DNA from: Verrucomicrobiia bacterium
Lineage (GTDB): Bacteria > Verrucomicrobiota > Verrucomicrobiia > Verrucomicrobiales > DEV007
Assembly: GCA_030425385.1 (NCBI GenBank)
Contig: JAUIAH010000001.1
Location: 496,001-560,000, forward strand
Length of the DNA stretch: 64,000 bases
Direction of reading: 5' to 3'
A model generated the notes under the pieces. It saw nothing but the letters and a program-made list of their open reading frames with translations. It was not told the DNA's origin and ran no database searches. Of this stretch, positions 48,298 through 57,658 are shown piece after piece. The position numbers and the translations under genes are program-made. Each line of letters begins with the position of its first letter. Within the stretch, counting starts at the first letter, position 1.

Positions 48298-49432
48298 CCT
48301 CACTCGAGGAGGTCGCGACCATTCGGGAGCGCAACGCTTTCTCGAATGCTTGCCATCCTTCATGGATGATTCGCTGACGATTGGGTGACCCTTCTACGTT
48401 GGCCCACATCGATTGGGGATCACCCTCGACATAGGCAACGGAATCGAGAAGCTCGGGATCGAGTTTCTTAATGTAGGGGCGCGCATTCTTGTTTGCGGAA
48501 GCAGCGCAGGCGTAGACGGCACATTCCGCTGCGACCTTGGGATCCATCATGAAGTTAACGAAACGGTGAGCCGCACGCCAGCGTTTGGAGTCTCGAGGAA
48601 TAGTGAAGTTATCGACCCACTTTGTAGTCCCTTCTTTCGGGAAGAAATATCCAATCTTGCCCTCCTCGTCAGCGTCTAACGCTTGAGCAAGATCAACGCT
48701 ATAGATCATGGTCGCCCAAACACTATCATCCAACAGCTGTTTATGGGCCTCAACGTCTGAGCCAACGGTGACCTCTTGATTGGTAGCAAGCTCCATCAAT
48801 TTCTCAGAGACTTTCTGAAGATGAGTCGCTTCTTCCGAGTCGTGAGGGTAGCCTAGAAAGTTCAGAAGATTGGTGGTGCACTCGATCCGGTCATCGATCA
48901 CGGAGACTTTCCCACGGAGACTTGGATCAAAGAGGAGTGCCCAACTGGGCTCTGGTTCGTTGACGTGGTTCTTGTTGTAAGCGACCAATGTGGTACCCCA
49001 GCAGTAAGGTATCGAATGGAGAGCGCCGTCTTTCCCATAGCTCACATGGCTCTCATCAATATTCGTGAGGTTCGTCAAAAGGCCCTTGTCGAATTCGCGG
49101 ATGACGCGAGTCCGGCGCATCCTTTCAAGCCTCAGATCGTCCATCACCACCACATCATACTTGCCAGGGTTTGACTTAATGAGTTCCATCATCTCATCTC
49201 CCGATTCATAAGTCTCGTAGGAGACCTTGATTCCTGTTTCAGCGGTGAAGCGCTCAAGCAGCGCATCTTCAAAGTACTCTCCCCAGGAGTAGAGGATGAT
49301 GCCATCGCCTTCAGAGTCCGAGGGGGGCTGGTTTAGGCTGAGAGACGTGGATTCACTCTCATTCTTTGAGCAGGAACAAATTGCCGCCAAGCACAGGAAG
49401 ATGGCTAGAGGAATAGAGAATTTGTGAACCAT
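48284..49432 (-). CDS. PotD-like periplasmic binding lipoprotein
   Basis: 382 residues. The N-terminal signal ends in a lipobox-like LAAICSCSK, so the protein is probably lipid-anchored. The fold matches the spermidine/putrescine-binding family (PotD/PotF): ILYSWGEYFEDALLERFTAE, SYETYESGDEMMELIKS, YDVVVMDD, IPYCWGTTLVAYNK, LFDPSLRGKVSVIDD and FTIPRDSKRWRAAHRFVNF. No potABC-type permease or ATPase genes are nearby. Instead it overlaps the hybrid histidine kinase by 14 bp, so it may act as a ligand-presenting co-sensor for polyamines or similar cations. The upstream 187-bp gap is AT-rich and shared with the divergent MATE gene. Confidence 0.85.
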   Translation of the reverse strand: MVHKFSIPLAIFLCLAAICSCSKNESESTSLSLNQPPSDSEGDGIILYSWGEYFEDALLERFTAETGIKVSYETYESGDEMMELIKSNPGKYDVVVMDDLRLERMRRTRVIREFDKGLLTNLTNIDESHVSYGKDGALHSIPYCWGTTLVAYNKNHVNEPEPSWALLFDPSLRGKVSVIDDRIECTTNLLNFLGYPHDSEEATHLQKVSEKLMELATNQEVTVGSDVEAHKQLLDDSVWATMIYSVDLAQALDADEEGKIGYFFPKEGTTKWVDNFTIPRDSKRWRAAHRFVNFMMDPKVAAECAVYACAASANKNARPYIKKLDPELLDSVAYVEGDPQSMWANVEGSPNRQRIIHEGWQAFEKALRSRMVATSSSEDEES

Positions 49433-49619
49433 GACAACAAATCTTACTCCACTATATTATTTAGGCACGCTATTCCCATCATAATCTTGATAGATTTATG
49501 AGTAGGTGACAACTTTGCGGTTGAGCCAAGTTTCTAGACGCAAATTCGATAATAGTTTGGTGTCAAAGCTCTCATTCTGGTGCTTCCCGTGCGACTGAGT
49601 GCCTTCGCGCTGACTCTTC

Positions 49620-50987
49620 ATGGCTGGATCGGATCATCCCACTCCCTCCGACTGCCGTGCCTCATCTGTGCTCAAGCTTGCTTGGCCGATGACGGCATCT
49701 CAGGCAGCGCTGGTGCTTATGCAACTGGCAGATCTATGGATGGTCTGCCGACTGGGGCCTCACGAAACGCAGGCCATTGGCACAGCGGCTTTGATGACGC
49801 TGTCCGTGAGTACGTTTGGCTCTGGCTTCTTGATCACGGTCGTGAATGCACTTGTGGGGCATGCTTTTGGGGCGAATGATAGAGCGAAGACCTATTTGCT
49901 TGCCTGGCAAAGCATCTGGTCTGCGTGCGTGATTGGGTTCTTGGGATTGCTGCTATTTCCAGCTGCGCCGGGTTTCTTTGCTCTTATTGGTCATCCAGAA
50001 CGGGTTCAAGTGCTTGAATATCGTTACTTTCAAGTGGGGTTATTTGGTATCATTCCCCAATTGGTGGTGTTGGCATTTGGTCACTATTTTTTGGCAACAG
50101 GGAGGCCAAAAGTCTTGATGATGACGCTTTTCATCACTGTCGTTCTAAACGTCATCTTCAATTTCCTGCTTATCTTCGGCGCCTATGGATGTCCGCGGAT
50201 GGGTTTTACGGGAGCTGCCTTGGGAACTGCTATCGCCAATGGTGTTGGTGTATTTATCCTTGGGGGTGTGTTTATCTTCCAGCGTGATGGCCTTCCTAGG
50301 CGGGCCAAATCCCCGCGATTCTCCCTGACCTATTTGCGATTGATGTTTCGGGTGGGGGTTCCTGCTGGGATCCAGGATGCTGTGGAGTGCGGGGCATTCG
50401 GGATTCTACTGATGTTTCTGGTGAACAAGTTTGGTGCGTTGCACTTAGAGGCGTCATCCATCCTGTTGCGATGTCTTCAAATGGTTTCATTGCCTGCCGA
50501 TGGTATTGGGGCATCGGTGATGGCGCTGGTGGCGAAGCAAATTGGTGCGGCGAGTATTGGGAAAGCACAAGAGATCGCCCTCATTGGGTTCCGATTGATC
50601 GCGATCTATATGTCTGCGATGGCTGTCTTGTTTTACGTCTTCCGCGAGCCCTTGTTACAGATGTTTACGGCGGACATACGCGTGGTCGAGATTGGCAGCC
50701 AAGTCATGGTGTGTATCGCCCTTGTTCAACTCTTTGATGCGATGACGATCAATTATATCCATACACTTCAGGGAGCGGGCGACAGTGCCTGGCCTTCGGT
50801 CGTTAATCTGGTGTTGATCTCCGTGGTGATGCTAGGCGGAGGCATGCTTGTTTTGAATCATGCGCCCTTTCTAGCGTCATTCGGCATTTGGAGTCTGGCC
50901 GCGATGCTGACGGGTGCGCAGGGACTTGCCTTTCTACTTCGATGGCTGTACGGGCCCTGGAAGTCCTTGGTCTTATTCAAAGATTAG
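49620..50987 (+). CDS. MATE-family efflux transporter
   Basis: 455 residues with 12 hydrophobic segments in two halves, as expected for Na+- or H+-driven multidrug and toxin exporters. Typical landmarks are WPMTASQAALVLMQLADLWM near the start, LVGHAFGANDRAKTY, the ATGRPKVLM loop, and in the second half GVPAGIQDAVECGAFGILLM and YIHTLQGAGDSAWPSVVN. Subfamily looks closer to NorM than to DinF, but this is not certain. The ATG at 49620 lacks a Shine-Dalgarno. The stop overlaps the end of the convergent small membrane protein gene by 11 bp. Confidence 0.92.
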   Translation: MAGSDHPTPSDCRASSVLKLAWPMTASQAALVLMQLADLWMVCRLGPHETQAIGTAALMTLSVSTFGSGFLITVVNALVGHAFGANDRAKTYLLAWQSIWSACVIGFLGLLLFPAAPGFFALIGHPERVQVLEYRYFQVGLFGIIPQLVVLAFGHYFLATGRPKVLMMTLFITVVLNVIFNFLLIFGAYGCPRMGFTGAALGTAIANGVGVFILGGVFIFQRDGLPRRAKSPRFSLTYLRLMFRVGVPAGIQDAVECGAFGILLMFLVNKFGALHLEASSILLRCLQMVSLPADGIGASVMALVAKQIGAASIGKAQEIALIGFRLIAIYMSAMAVLFYVFREPLLQMFTADIRVVEIGSQVMVCIALVQLFDAMTINYIHTLQGAGDSAWPSVVNLVLISVVMLGGGMLVLNHAPFLASFGIWSLAAMLTGAQGLAFLLRWLYGPWKSLVLFKD

Positions 50988-51255
50988 ACAGGTGCTCCCG
51001 TTGAGTTTGACGGTGGAAGGCTCGCGATTGGCGTAGGGCCACGCAGAAGAATAGGGTAAGGGGAAAGGCGATGAATGCACCTACAGCGTATGCCAGTTGG
51101 AGGGTGTTCGGTGTTCTCTCAGGGAGAACGCTTGCATCGCCCAGAGGATAAGGAGTGGGAGCGGCGAACGTGTTGGAAAAGAAGTGGTGAGTTGCCACTG
51201 CCGTCAGCGTCAAGATCAGCAAGATGTAGATGGCAATGGTGGATCGGGTAGCCAT
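50977..51255 (-). CDS. Small membrane protein, hypothetical
   Basis: 92 residues with two clear membrane helices (IAIYILLILTLTAVATHHFF and AYAVGAFIAFPLTLFFCVAL) and a basic C-terminal tail. Not recognised. Its coding sequence is compositionally normal and it overlaps only the last 11 bp of the MATE gene, so it is probably a real gene. Confidence 0.6.
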   Translation of the reverse strand: MATRSTIAIYILLILTLTAVATHHFFSNTFAAPTPYPLGDASVLPERTPNTLQLAYAVGAFIAFPLTLFFCVALRQSRAFHRQTQREHLSNL

Positions 51256-51358
51256 GTCGCCGCACTGTAGACATAACTACTCTATTTTTCAATATTACCA
51301 TACTTTGGTGAATCGGTTTCTTATATATGAATTGCGATGGCGAACGGATTCCAACGAA

Positions 51359-51389
51359 ATGGGGGTGAAGCCGGTGGCCTCACCCCCAT
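51359..51389 (-). terminator. Rho-independent terminator of the LamG gene
   Basis: Perfect 10-bp stem ATGGGGGTGA (51359-51368) and TCACCCCCAT (51380-51389) with an 11-nt loop, 28 bp beyond the stop of the giant LamG gene. On the minus strand it is followed by TTCGTT. Position and strength support termination. Confidence 0.7.
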
Positions 51390-51417
51390 GGTTGTGAGTT
51401 TCGCTCCTGATTTGGCG

Positions 51418-54400
51418 CTAGTTTTCGATGGCTCGGTAGTAGCCTTCGGGACTGTCGATGCGCGAGGCGTCTGTGTCTTCGTAGGTGATGGCTCCGCTGA
51501 GACCGGATTGGATGACGCTCCAGGTTTGGAGATCTGGGGAGTACTCGATGGCGTAGGTTTTGCCGGCTTCCCCTGTGAAGGAGATTCCCAGGCTACTTGG
51601 GCCCGCGACGACACTTCCAATGGTGGGGCGATCGGTGTTGCCGCCTGGATCACCACCGCCTGGATCGCCGCCGCTGAGTTGGTCGGGGCGGGTCCCCTGG
51701 GCGAGGGCGACGATGGCTTCTTCCGGGAGGGCGGAGGCGAAGACGGCGAATTCGTCGATGAGGCCGTCGACGAGGCTGGCTCCGGTTGCGGCTCCACTGA
51801 TGTAGAGGGCAGTGAATCCTTCAGGGAGTGGGGCGGTGTTTTCGCCTTCTAGCACGTTGACGCCGTCTAGCCAGATGGCTTTGTTCGGGCCGTCTTTGAC
51901 GAAGGCGTAGTGATGCCAACCTTCGGCGTAGCCTTCGGGGGCGGGACCACTGAGGCGTTGGGTGGCGCCGTCACAACAGCCTGCGGTGTCGAAGTAATAG
52001 TTGCCATCTCCCCAGGAGACGTGGGCTTGGGCGGCGCGATCCCCGCCCGCTCCCGTGGCGGTCGTCCAGAAGGAGCTGGAGCTGACGACGCTATTGAGGT
52101 TCTGCCAGAAGGAGAAAGTCACTTTGTCGGCCGCTTGCGCCTCGTCCATGAAGCCGACGTTGGCCTGATCCACCACCACCTGACCGGTGCTGCCGTCGAA
52201 GGCCGCGTCTCCCGCTTGCCCGGTGCGCCCTGCTCCGCTGGCGGTGTAGGTGCCACCCGGTGTGATGCGGCCGACCGCGCCTTGAAAGCGGTCGAAAGCG
52301 ATGCTGGCGCTATCTGTATCATCAAAGTCCCAGAGAGCGGCGAGTGCATATGGTCGTTCCCCGTTGACGGGCTTGTCCGCGGCGGAGGCTGGATCGGTTC
52401 CGCGGAGAACTTCGAATCCGTCTCCTGCTCCATCGCCATCTGAGTCCAGCGCGTTTGGATTGGATCCCGCAGCGATCTCATCTCCATCACTGAGTCCGTC
52501 GCCGTCGGTGTCGGCAACCGTGGGATCGGTCTCGGTCTCGTCGCCGTCACTGAGCCCGTCGCCGTCGGTGTCTGCGACTGTGGGATCAGTGCCCGCGCTT
52601 TGCTCGCCGAGATTGTTGAGACCATCGGCGTCGGGGTCGTCCTCTGGCCCTTGGTCGTTGTTGCCGAAATAGCCTTCTTCAAAGAAGTTGTTGAGGCCGT
52701 CGCCGTCATCATCGGCGATGGCGTCGCCAAAAGCTGGCAGCAGCACGAAGTTGCCTTCATTGAAACTTTCGACCGCGCCGAGGGCCGTGTTGACGAAGAG
52801 TTCCACGTGAGCACCTCCGGTGCGTTCGAAATAGAAGAATTCGAGGGTGTGTTCGCCCTCGGTGAGGTCGATGGTTCCAAAGGTGTCCGCGGAACCGCGC
52901 GGATCGGTAAACTCGGCGACCAATTGGCCATCAATGTTTAATTCAAAGCCATCGTCTGAATTGACGCCAAAAGTTCGTGGTCCTGCTTGGGTGATATTGA
53001 TCTTTCCGGTGACGTAAACTCCGAACTGATCACGATCGGCGAAGCTGTCCCATAGCGGAAACGGGAGTTCGTTTTGAGGGAAATTGCCCTGGGCATTGTC
53101 ACGGAAATTGATGTAGGTGAAATTGTCAACGTGTTCCGCGCTGACTTGAGAGCGATCGGCGAGCACTTCCTTGAAGGCATCCATGGTGGTGAAATCGACG
53201 TTGGAACCGCCTTGGATTGTTCTCACGAGGAACGTCCCGAGACTACTGTTAGCATCGAGCGGATCGGAACCGAAGCGTTGTTCGACTCCATCGTCATTGC
53301 CATCGCCGTCCGTATCGGCGAGGAGAGGATCCGTCTCCGTGTCATTCACTTCTTCGCCATCGGAAAGGCCATCGCCGTCGGTGTCCGCGACCAGAGGATC
53401 CGTGTTATAGGTTGTCGCTTCCTCGTCATCGGAAAGACCATCGCGATCGGTATCGACAGCCCCTTCGGGTACGAGTGGTTGGCCAGGGTTATTCATCAAA
53501 TAGGCGACTTGGTCTTCTGACAGAGCCATGTCATAAAGCTGGATATCGTCTAACGAACCTTGAAAGGGGAGGGCGCCTTCTCCAAAGGCGCCGGCATAGA
53601 AATTTCCGACGTCTTCGAAGAGGGGAACGTCGCCACTCACGACTTCGGAACCGTCTACCCAGATGGAGCCCGTTTGCGTGGTGTGATCATACCGTTGGAC
53701 GACGTGGTAAGTCGTGCCGGCTACGAGGCCGAGACCATCCGTAAGCAATAAAGCATCCGCTACCCCGTCGGCGTCGCCATACCAGACGAGCTCGCCGCTG
53801 CCTTCCAAGATGCTGAAAGACGGGTTCTCGAGACCTTTGGCGACGACGGTGCGGAAGTCGGCATTGGCGATATCACCAAGAGAATTGGGCGTCATCCAAA
53901 GCGAGATGGTGAAACTTTGTAATTGGTTGCTTGGCAAGCTTGCCACGGTGAGCGCGCCTCCGCCAGTGAAGGATGCGGAGGTTGTGGTGCCATCTTTCAA
54001 CCCCGCCTGACCGAGGGTGATCGATCCCGTATTGTTGCGATATTCGCCAATGCGGCCATTGCCGGTCGCGTCGCTGGCGCCGGAATCAACACTCGATTCG
54101 TCCAAACGATAATGAGCGATGGGGCCGACAGGATTGACCACGCTCACGCGCACGGTGACATTGATATCTTGGTCATCCGCGTCCGCGTCATTGGACTTCA
54201 CATTCAAATCGACGGAGAACGCACCGAACTTGCCTTGATTATTGAAGCTTAAAACCAATTGATCGGTAGCATTGGGTTCCAAAGTCTTGGGAAAGGTGGA
54301 CACCAAGGTGAAGTTCTCGGTATCGCCACCGGTGATGTCGACAGCACTGATCGTCAATGCGGTGGCCCCTGGCTCGTCCGCTTTGATTGTATTCTTCAAC

Positions 54401-55260
54401 GTGAAGCCGATCTCTTGATTGCCGTTGATAGCTGGCAACGAACCGCCATTCAATCCCTGGCCTTCATTCAAATTGATGCCAGGATTCGAATTGTCGATGA
54501 TTGTGAGGATAGAACTTGAAGGGTCTGCCAAGGTTTGCACTTGGTCCTCGCTGAGAGCCCCGGCAAAGACGGCAAAGTCATCGATCCGTCCGCCGAAATT
54601 GTTGCCACCATCGACGGCGCTCCCAATGAAGAGATCTTGGAAAGCTTCATTGAACTCGCCGGTGTTCTCATTCTCAATGATCAATTCACCATTGGCATAC
54701 AAATATTTGTTAGGGCCGTCTTTGACAAAGGAGAAATGAATCCATTCGTCCTCCCAAGGGAGGTCGCTGGCATCCGTGAAGGTGCGCTGAGTGGCGGCAT
54801 CGCAGCAGCCGCCAGTCGAATCGAAATAAACACTGCCGTTGCCCCAGGGCGTGTGCACCTGGGCGGCCCGATCCATGCCATCGGCGCGCGACCAGAACGC
54901 GGAGGAATTGCGGATGGGCTCGTCCCATTTTTGCCAGAAGACGAAGGTCAATTGGTCGCGGGCTCCGCCTTTGTTGAGAAAGCCGGCCTGAGTGGCTTCC
55001 GTCCCGACAATCGCGACGGTGCTGCCCGATTCGGAGAAATCCATGGCGAAATCACCCGCCCCGGTGCGCCCTTCGGCATAAGTGGCGACGCGAATCTCGC
55101 CCTGGATGCCATTCACGACGTCGGTTGCGACGTCGGCGGAATCGGAGTCGTTGAAATCCCACCAGGCGAGGAGTTCGACGTCGCCACGTTCCTGTGCAGT
55201 TGCGAGGCTTAGCGAGAATGCTAAGCCAAGGCAAGGCCCTATCAATTGTCTGAGTTTCAT
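51418..55260 (-). CDS. Giant secreted LamG / PA14 / thrombospondin type-3 repeat protein
   Basis: 1280 residues from the ATG at 55260 (signal peptide MKLRQLIGPCLGLAFSLSLA). Domains in order: LamG-like 1 (WWDFNDSDSADV to FAVFAGALSEDQV); an immunoglobulin-like choice-of-anchor region (TLEPNATDQLVLSFNNQGKF); LamG-like 2; Ca-binding type-3 repeats (DTDGDGLSDGEEVNDTETDP); a PA14-type carbohydrate-binding domain (GVNSDDGFELNIDGQLV, EFFYFERTGGAHVELFV); more type-3 repeats; LamG-like 3, a near copy of the first with the shared GCCDxATQR cysteine pair; and a C-terminal module with IEYSPDLQTWSVI and GYYRAIEN. This is a surface or extracellular adhesin/glycan-binding protein. No PEP-CTERM or other sorting tail is present. 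Confidence 0.9.
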   Translation of the reverse strand: MKLRQLIGPCLGLAFSLSLATAQERGDVELLAWWDFNDSDSADVATDVVNGIQGEIRVATYAEGRTGAGDFAMDFSESGSTVAIVGTEATQAGFLNKGGARDQLTFVFWQKWDEPIRNSSAFWSRADGMDRAAQVHTPWGNGSVYFDSTGGCCDAATQRTFTDASDLPWEDEWIHFSFVKDGPNKYLYANGELIIENENTGEFNEAFQDLFIGSAVDGGNNFGGRIDDFAVFAGALSEDQVQTLADPSSSILTIIDNSNPGINLNEGQGLNGGSLPAINGNQEIGFTLKNTIKADEPGATALTISAVDITGGDTENFTLVSTFPKTLEPNATDQLVLSFNNQGKFGAFSVDLNVKSNDADADDQDINVTVRVSVVNPVGPIAHYRLDESSVDSGASDATGNGRIGEYRNNTGSITLGQAGLKDGTTTSASFTGGGALTVASLPSNQLQSFTISLWMTPNSLGDIANADFRTVVAKGLENPSFSILEGSGELVWYGDADGVADALLLTDGLGLVAGTTYHVVQRYDHTTQTGSIWVDGSEVVSGDVPLFEDVGNFYAGAFGEGALPFQGSLDDIQLYDMALSEDQVAYLMNNPGQPLVPEGAVDTDRDGLSDDEEATTYNTDPLVADTDGDGLSDGEEVNDTETDPLLADTDGDGNDDGVEQRFGSDPLDANSSLGTFLVRTIQGGSNVDFTTMDAFKEVLADRSQVSAEHVDNFTYINFRDNAQGNFPQNELPFPLWDSFADRDQFGVYVTGKINITQAGPRTFGVNSDDGFELNIDGQLVAEFTDPRGSADTFGTIDLTEGEHTLEFFYFERTGGAHVELFVNTALGAVESFNEGNFVLLPAFGDAIADDDGDGLNNFFEEGYFGNNDQGPEDDPDADGLNNLGEQSAGTDPTVADTDGDGLSDGDETETDPTVADTDGDGLSDGDEIAAGSNPNALDSDGDGAGDGFEVLRGTDPASAADKPVNGERPYALAALWDFDDTDSASIAFDRFQGAVGRITPGGTYTASGAGRTGQAGDAAFDGSTGQVVVDQANVGFMDEAQAADKVTFSFWQNLNSVVSSSSFWTTATGAGGDRAAQAHVSWGDGNYYFDTAGCCDGATQRLSGPAPEGYAEGWHHYAFVKDGPNKAIWLDGVNVLEGENTAPLPEGFTALYISGAATGASLVDGLIDEFAVFASALPEEAIVALAQGTRPDQLSGGDPGGGDPGGNTDRPTIGSVVAGPSSLGISFTGEAGKTYAIEYSPDLQTWSVIQSGLSGAITYEDTDASRIDSPEGYYRAIEN
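52481..52590. repeat. 60-bp tandem repeat encoding type-3 calcium-binding repeats
   Basis: Bases 52481-52530 and 52541-52590 are about 86 percent identical over 50 bp. They encode two copies of the SDGDETETDPTVADTDGDGL type. Similar units lie at 53280-53450. Recent duplication or gene conversion within the LamG gene. Confidence 0.7.
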
Positions 55261-55384
55261 TTCTGTGTGTTGGTTGGGTTGGGGTTCGCATTGGAGTCGT
55301 GCTCTCAATGCGGGCGGACACTGTAGGAAGTGAGCGAACGCACGGCCAGAGGAATCGCGCTTTCCTTGATTGAGGCTCGTGTCC

Positions 55385-55390
55385 GGAGGG
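55385..55390 (+). promoter_or_regulatory. Shine-Dalgarno of the carbohydrate-binding-like gene
   Basis: GGAGGG, 5 nt before the ATG at 55396, deciding that start over in-frame codons at 55330 and 55411. One of the few clear ribosome binding sites here. Confidence 0.6.
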
Positions 55391-55395
55391 CTCCC

Positions 55396-56292
55396 ATGGC
55401 AGGATTCATCATGCGTATCCCATTTGGTTTCCTTCTGGCCATCTCCGCAATGGCGTTCACCGGCGCCGTTGCCATGGAGGTGAATGATCTCGGGGTCATC
55501 ACGTTGTCGGCGTCGACGGGTTCCGTGGAGGGTGATGTGTTATCCCTCCCTTTCGAGAGCCCACGCTGGGGCATGTATTCGTTAACGTTCGATTTCGAGC
55601 CTGGCACGGAAGTGACGACGCGGATGGCGGACGTGGTTCTTTCTCTCCAGGGCAAAGAGACCAAGGATACCGTGATTCTGCCAGGAAACGCGCTTCGGCT
55701 AGGTGAGCGCGCGGGTTTCCTTCCACGGTGTTATCTCTCGAAAAGCGGCCCGTGTGTGCTGCAACTCACTGTTCCCGTCTATGCCGGTAAGGTTCGACAA
55801 GTGATCCTCACGCCTGCGTGCGAAGGGACGGCGTCCTTAACGAGCCAAGAGGGAATCTTGGTGCTCCCTGCAGATCAGGCCACGGTGTTTGGGCGAATGT
55901 TACGCTACGAACCTCAACCGAAGAAATTATGCATCGGTTATTGGGTGAATCCCAAGGACTTTGCGCGGTGGAAGGCGACGTTGGAGGCCCCGGCGACGTA
56001 TGAGGTGACGCTCTTTCAAGGTTGTGGGGCGCCGCATGGTGGGAGCGCGGCAGAGATCGTGGTGCGGTTTGGAACCTTTACAAAAGTGTTGCCGTTCACC
56101 GTCGTCGAGACGGGAGGTTTCCAGGACTTCGTTCCGGTGAAGGTGGGCACTGTGAATCTGCCAGACCCTCGATCAATGGAGGGCCTTCAGACGCCAGAGC
56201 CCAAGCTGGTCGTCGACGTGCGAGCCAAGGATGTGGCGCACAAGGCGGTGATGGACATTCAGAAAGTGGTGCTCAGGAAGGTGACTCCGTGA
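55396..56292 (+). CDS. Secreted protein with a carbohydrate-binding-like C-terminal domain
   Basis: 298 residues with a signal peptide (FIMRIPFGFLLAISAMAFTG). The N-terminal part is an unrecognised beta-domain (ESPRWGMYSLTFDFEPGTEV). The C-terminal 110 residues follow a pattern seen behind alpha-L-fucosidases and sulfatases in Verrucomicrobiota: CIGYWVNPKDFARWKATLEA, EVTLFQGCGAPHGGSAAEIV, PFTVVETGGFQDFVPVKVG and a closing VMDIQKVVL strand. This is a jelly-roll, probably sugar-binding, module. No catalytic domain is attached. The last 20 bp overlap the end of selA on the other strand. Confidence 0.75.
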   Translation: MAGFIMRIPFGFLLAISAMAFTGAVAMEVNDLGVITLSASTGSVEGDVLSLPFESPRWGMYSLTFDFEPGTEVTTRMADVVLSLQGKETKDTVILPGNALRLGERAGFLPRCYLSKSGPCVLQLTVPVYAGKVRQVILTPACEGTASLTSQEGILVLPADQATVFGRMLRYEPQPKKLCIGYWVNPKDFARWKATLEAPATYEVTLFQGCGAPHGGSAAEIVVRFGTFTKVLPFTVVETGGFQDFVPVKVGTVNLPDPRSMEGLQTPEPKLVVDVRAKDVAHKAVMDIQKVVLRKVTP

Positions 56293-57658
56293 GGGCCCCA
56301 CGGATGGTGGCGACGACGGCGTCATCTTGCCGAGGAAACACCGTGCGGAGATCAATGCGAAAGAGATCTTCCATGATGTAGCCCATGAGTGGCAGCGGCT
56401 GCAGGCGGAGGCGGTTGGCGAACTCGGGCGCCTTCCAACGATGCGACGACAGTTCCAGAGTGACCGAGGGAATGGCGGACTTGGGCATGGTGCCACCGCC
56501 CACCTGGGAAATGCCCGTTCCAATGGCCCAATCAATCGGAAGGTCTTCGAGTGCTTTGCCGATGGCTTCCGCGCGCGCCTGTAGGGATTCCATGGAGGTT
56601 TGAATCATCGTGAGAAGGGGCAAGGGAGCCACTTCATTGGCCGAGCGCGCGTCGAGGTAGCTTTGAGCGGTGCTCTCTAGCAGACTGAGAATGAGTTTAT
56701 CGCAGCGTAAGGCGCGAAAGAAGGGCTCTTTCTTCAAGCCGCGCACCAGGTCCGCGCGCCCGGCAATCATGCCGGCTTGAGGCCCGCCGAAGATCTTGTC
56801 GCCACTGAAGCAGACGAGATCGACCCCTCGCTTAAGGATCTCGTTAGGCAATGGCTCGTGTTCGAGTGAAGCTAACTGATCGGTATTCACCATGGCGCCG
56901 CTACCCAAATCCTCGACAAAGGGGAGATGGTGCTCGCGTGCGAGGGTCGCCATTTCCTCGGTGCTGGGAGAATCGACGAAACCTTCCATCCAGAAGTTGC
57001 TGCGGTGCACCTTCAGGAGCATGGCCGTGTCTGGGCCAATCGCTCTGGCATAATCCTCAAGAGACGTCTTATTGGTCGCCCCAACCTCGCGCAGGCGGGC
57101 GCCACTGGCTTCCATGATCTCAGGCACGCGAAACCCACCGCCGATCTCGACCAATTCGCCACGTGAGATGAGCACGTCTTTCTTCCCGGTGTTGGCGGTG
57201 AAGAGACGGAGAATGAGCACCAAGGCAGAGGCGCAGTTATTGACGACCGTCGCGGCTTCGGCATCGACGAGGTTGGCTAACAAATGCTCGAAGTAGCGCC
57301 CGCGTTTGCCGCGCCCTCCGGAATCGAGATCAATCTCAAGATTATTGTAGTTGGTGGCGATGTCTTGGAGACGCCCCACCGCGGACTCATCGAGTGGTGA
57401 GCGCCCGAGGTTGGTGTGAATCAGGACTCCCGTACCGTTGATCACGGGGCGAATGCGGGTCCGATCCATCTGGGCAAGGTCACGAGCAATTGCCCTGACA
57501 AAGTGATCGAAATCGGAAACGCCTTTCTTTGCGTCACGCTTGGCTTGGAGCGCGTCTCGCACCACTTGGGTGACGAGTGGACGCGGGATGGGTTGATTCC
57601 CCAGAGCCTTCAGCACCTTCTCAACGGCGGGCAACGCCCGGGGATTGGCGGCACTCAT
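56273..57658 (-). CDS. selA: L-seryl-tRNA(Sec) selenium transferase
   Basis: A PLP enzyme that converts Ser-tRNA(Sec) to Sec-tRNA(Sec) with selenophosphate. 461 residues, the normal length. Motifs: PVINGTGVLIHTNLGRSPLD, GGRGKRGRYFEHLL, VVNNCASALVLIL, REVGATNKTSLEDY, HRSNFWMEGF, VEDLGSGAMVN and the PLP lysine K288 in FSGDKIFGGPQAG. It predicts that the organism makes selenoproteins, but selB, selD and the Sec-tRNA gene are not in the window. Its start overlaps the preceding secreted-protein gene by 4 bp (ATGA), an odd partner. Confidence 0.95.
   Translation of the reverse strand: MSAANPRALPAVEKVLKALGNQPIPRPLVTQVVRDALQAKRDAKKGVSDFDHFVRAIARDLAQMDRTRIRPVINGTGVLIHTNLGRSPLDESAVGRLQDIATNYNNLEIDLDSGGRGKRGRYFEHLLANLVDAEAATVVNNCASALVLILRLFTANTGKKDVLISRGELVEIGGGFRVPEIMEASGARLREVGATNKTSLEDYARAIGPDTAMLLKVHRSNFWMEGFVDSPSTEEMATLAREHHLPFVEDLGSGAMVNTDQLASLEHEPLPNEILKRGVDLVCFSGDKIFGGPQAGMIAGRADLVRGLKKEPFFRALRCDKLILSLLESTAQSYLDARSANEVAPLPLLTMIQTSMESLQARAEAIGKALEDLPIDWAIGTGISQVGGGTMPKSAIPSVTLELSSHRWKAPEFANRLRLQPLPLMGYIMEDLFRIDLRTVFPRQDDAVVATIRGALTESPS

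Noticed and set aside
51337-51852. Plus-strand frame opposite the end of the LamG gene
   Set aside because: It reflects Gly/Asp-rich repeats read backwards and also runs through the terminator hairpin.
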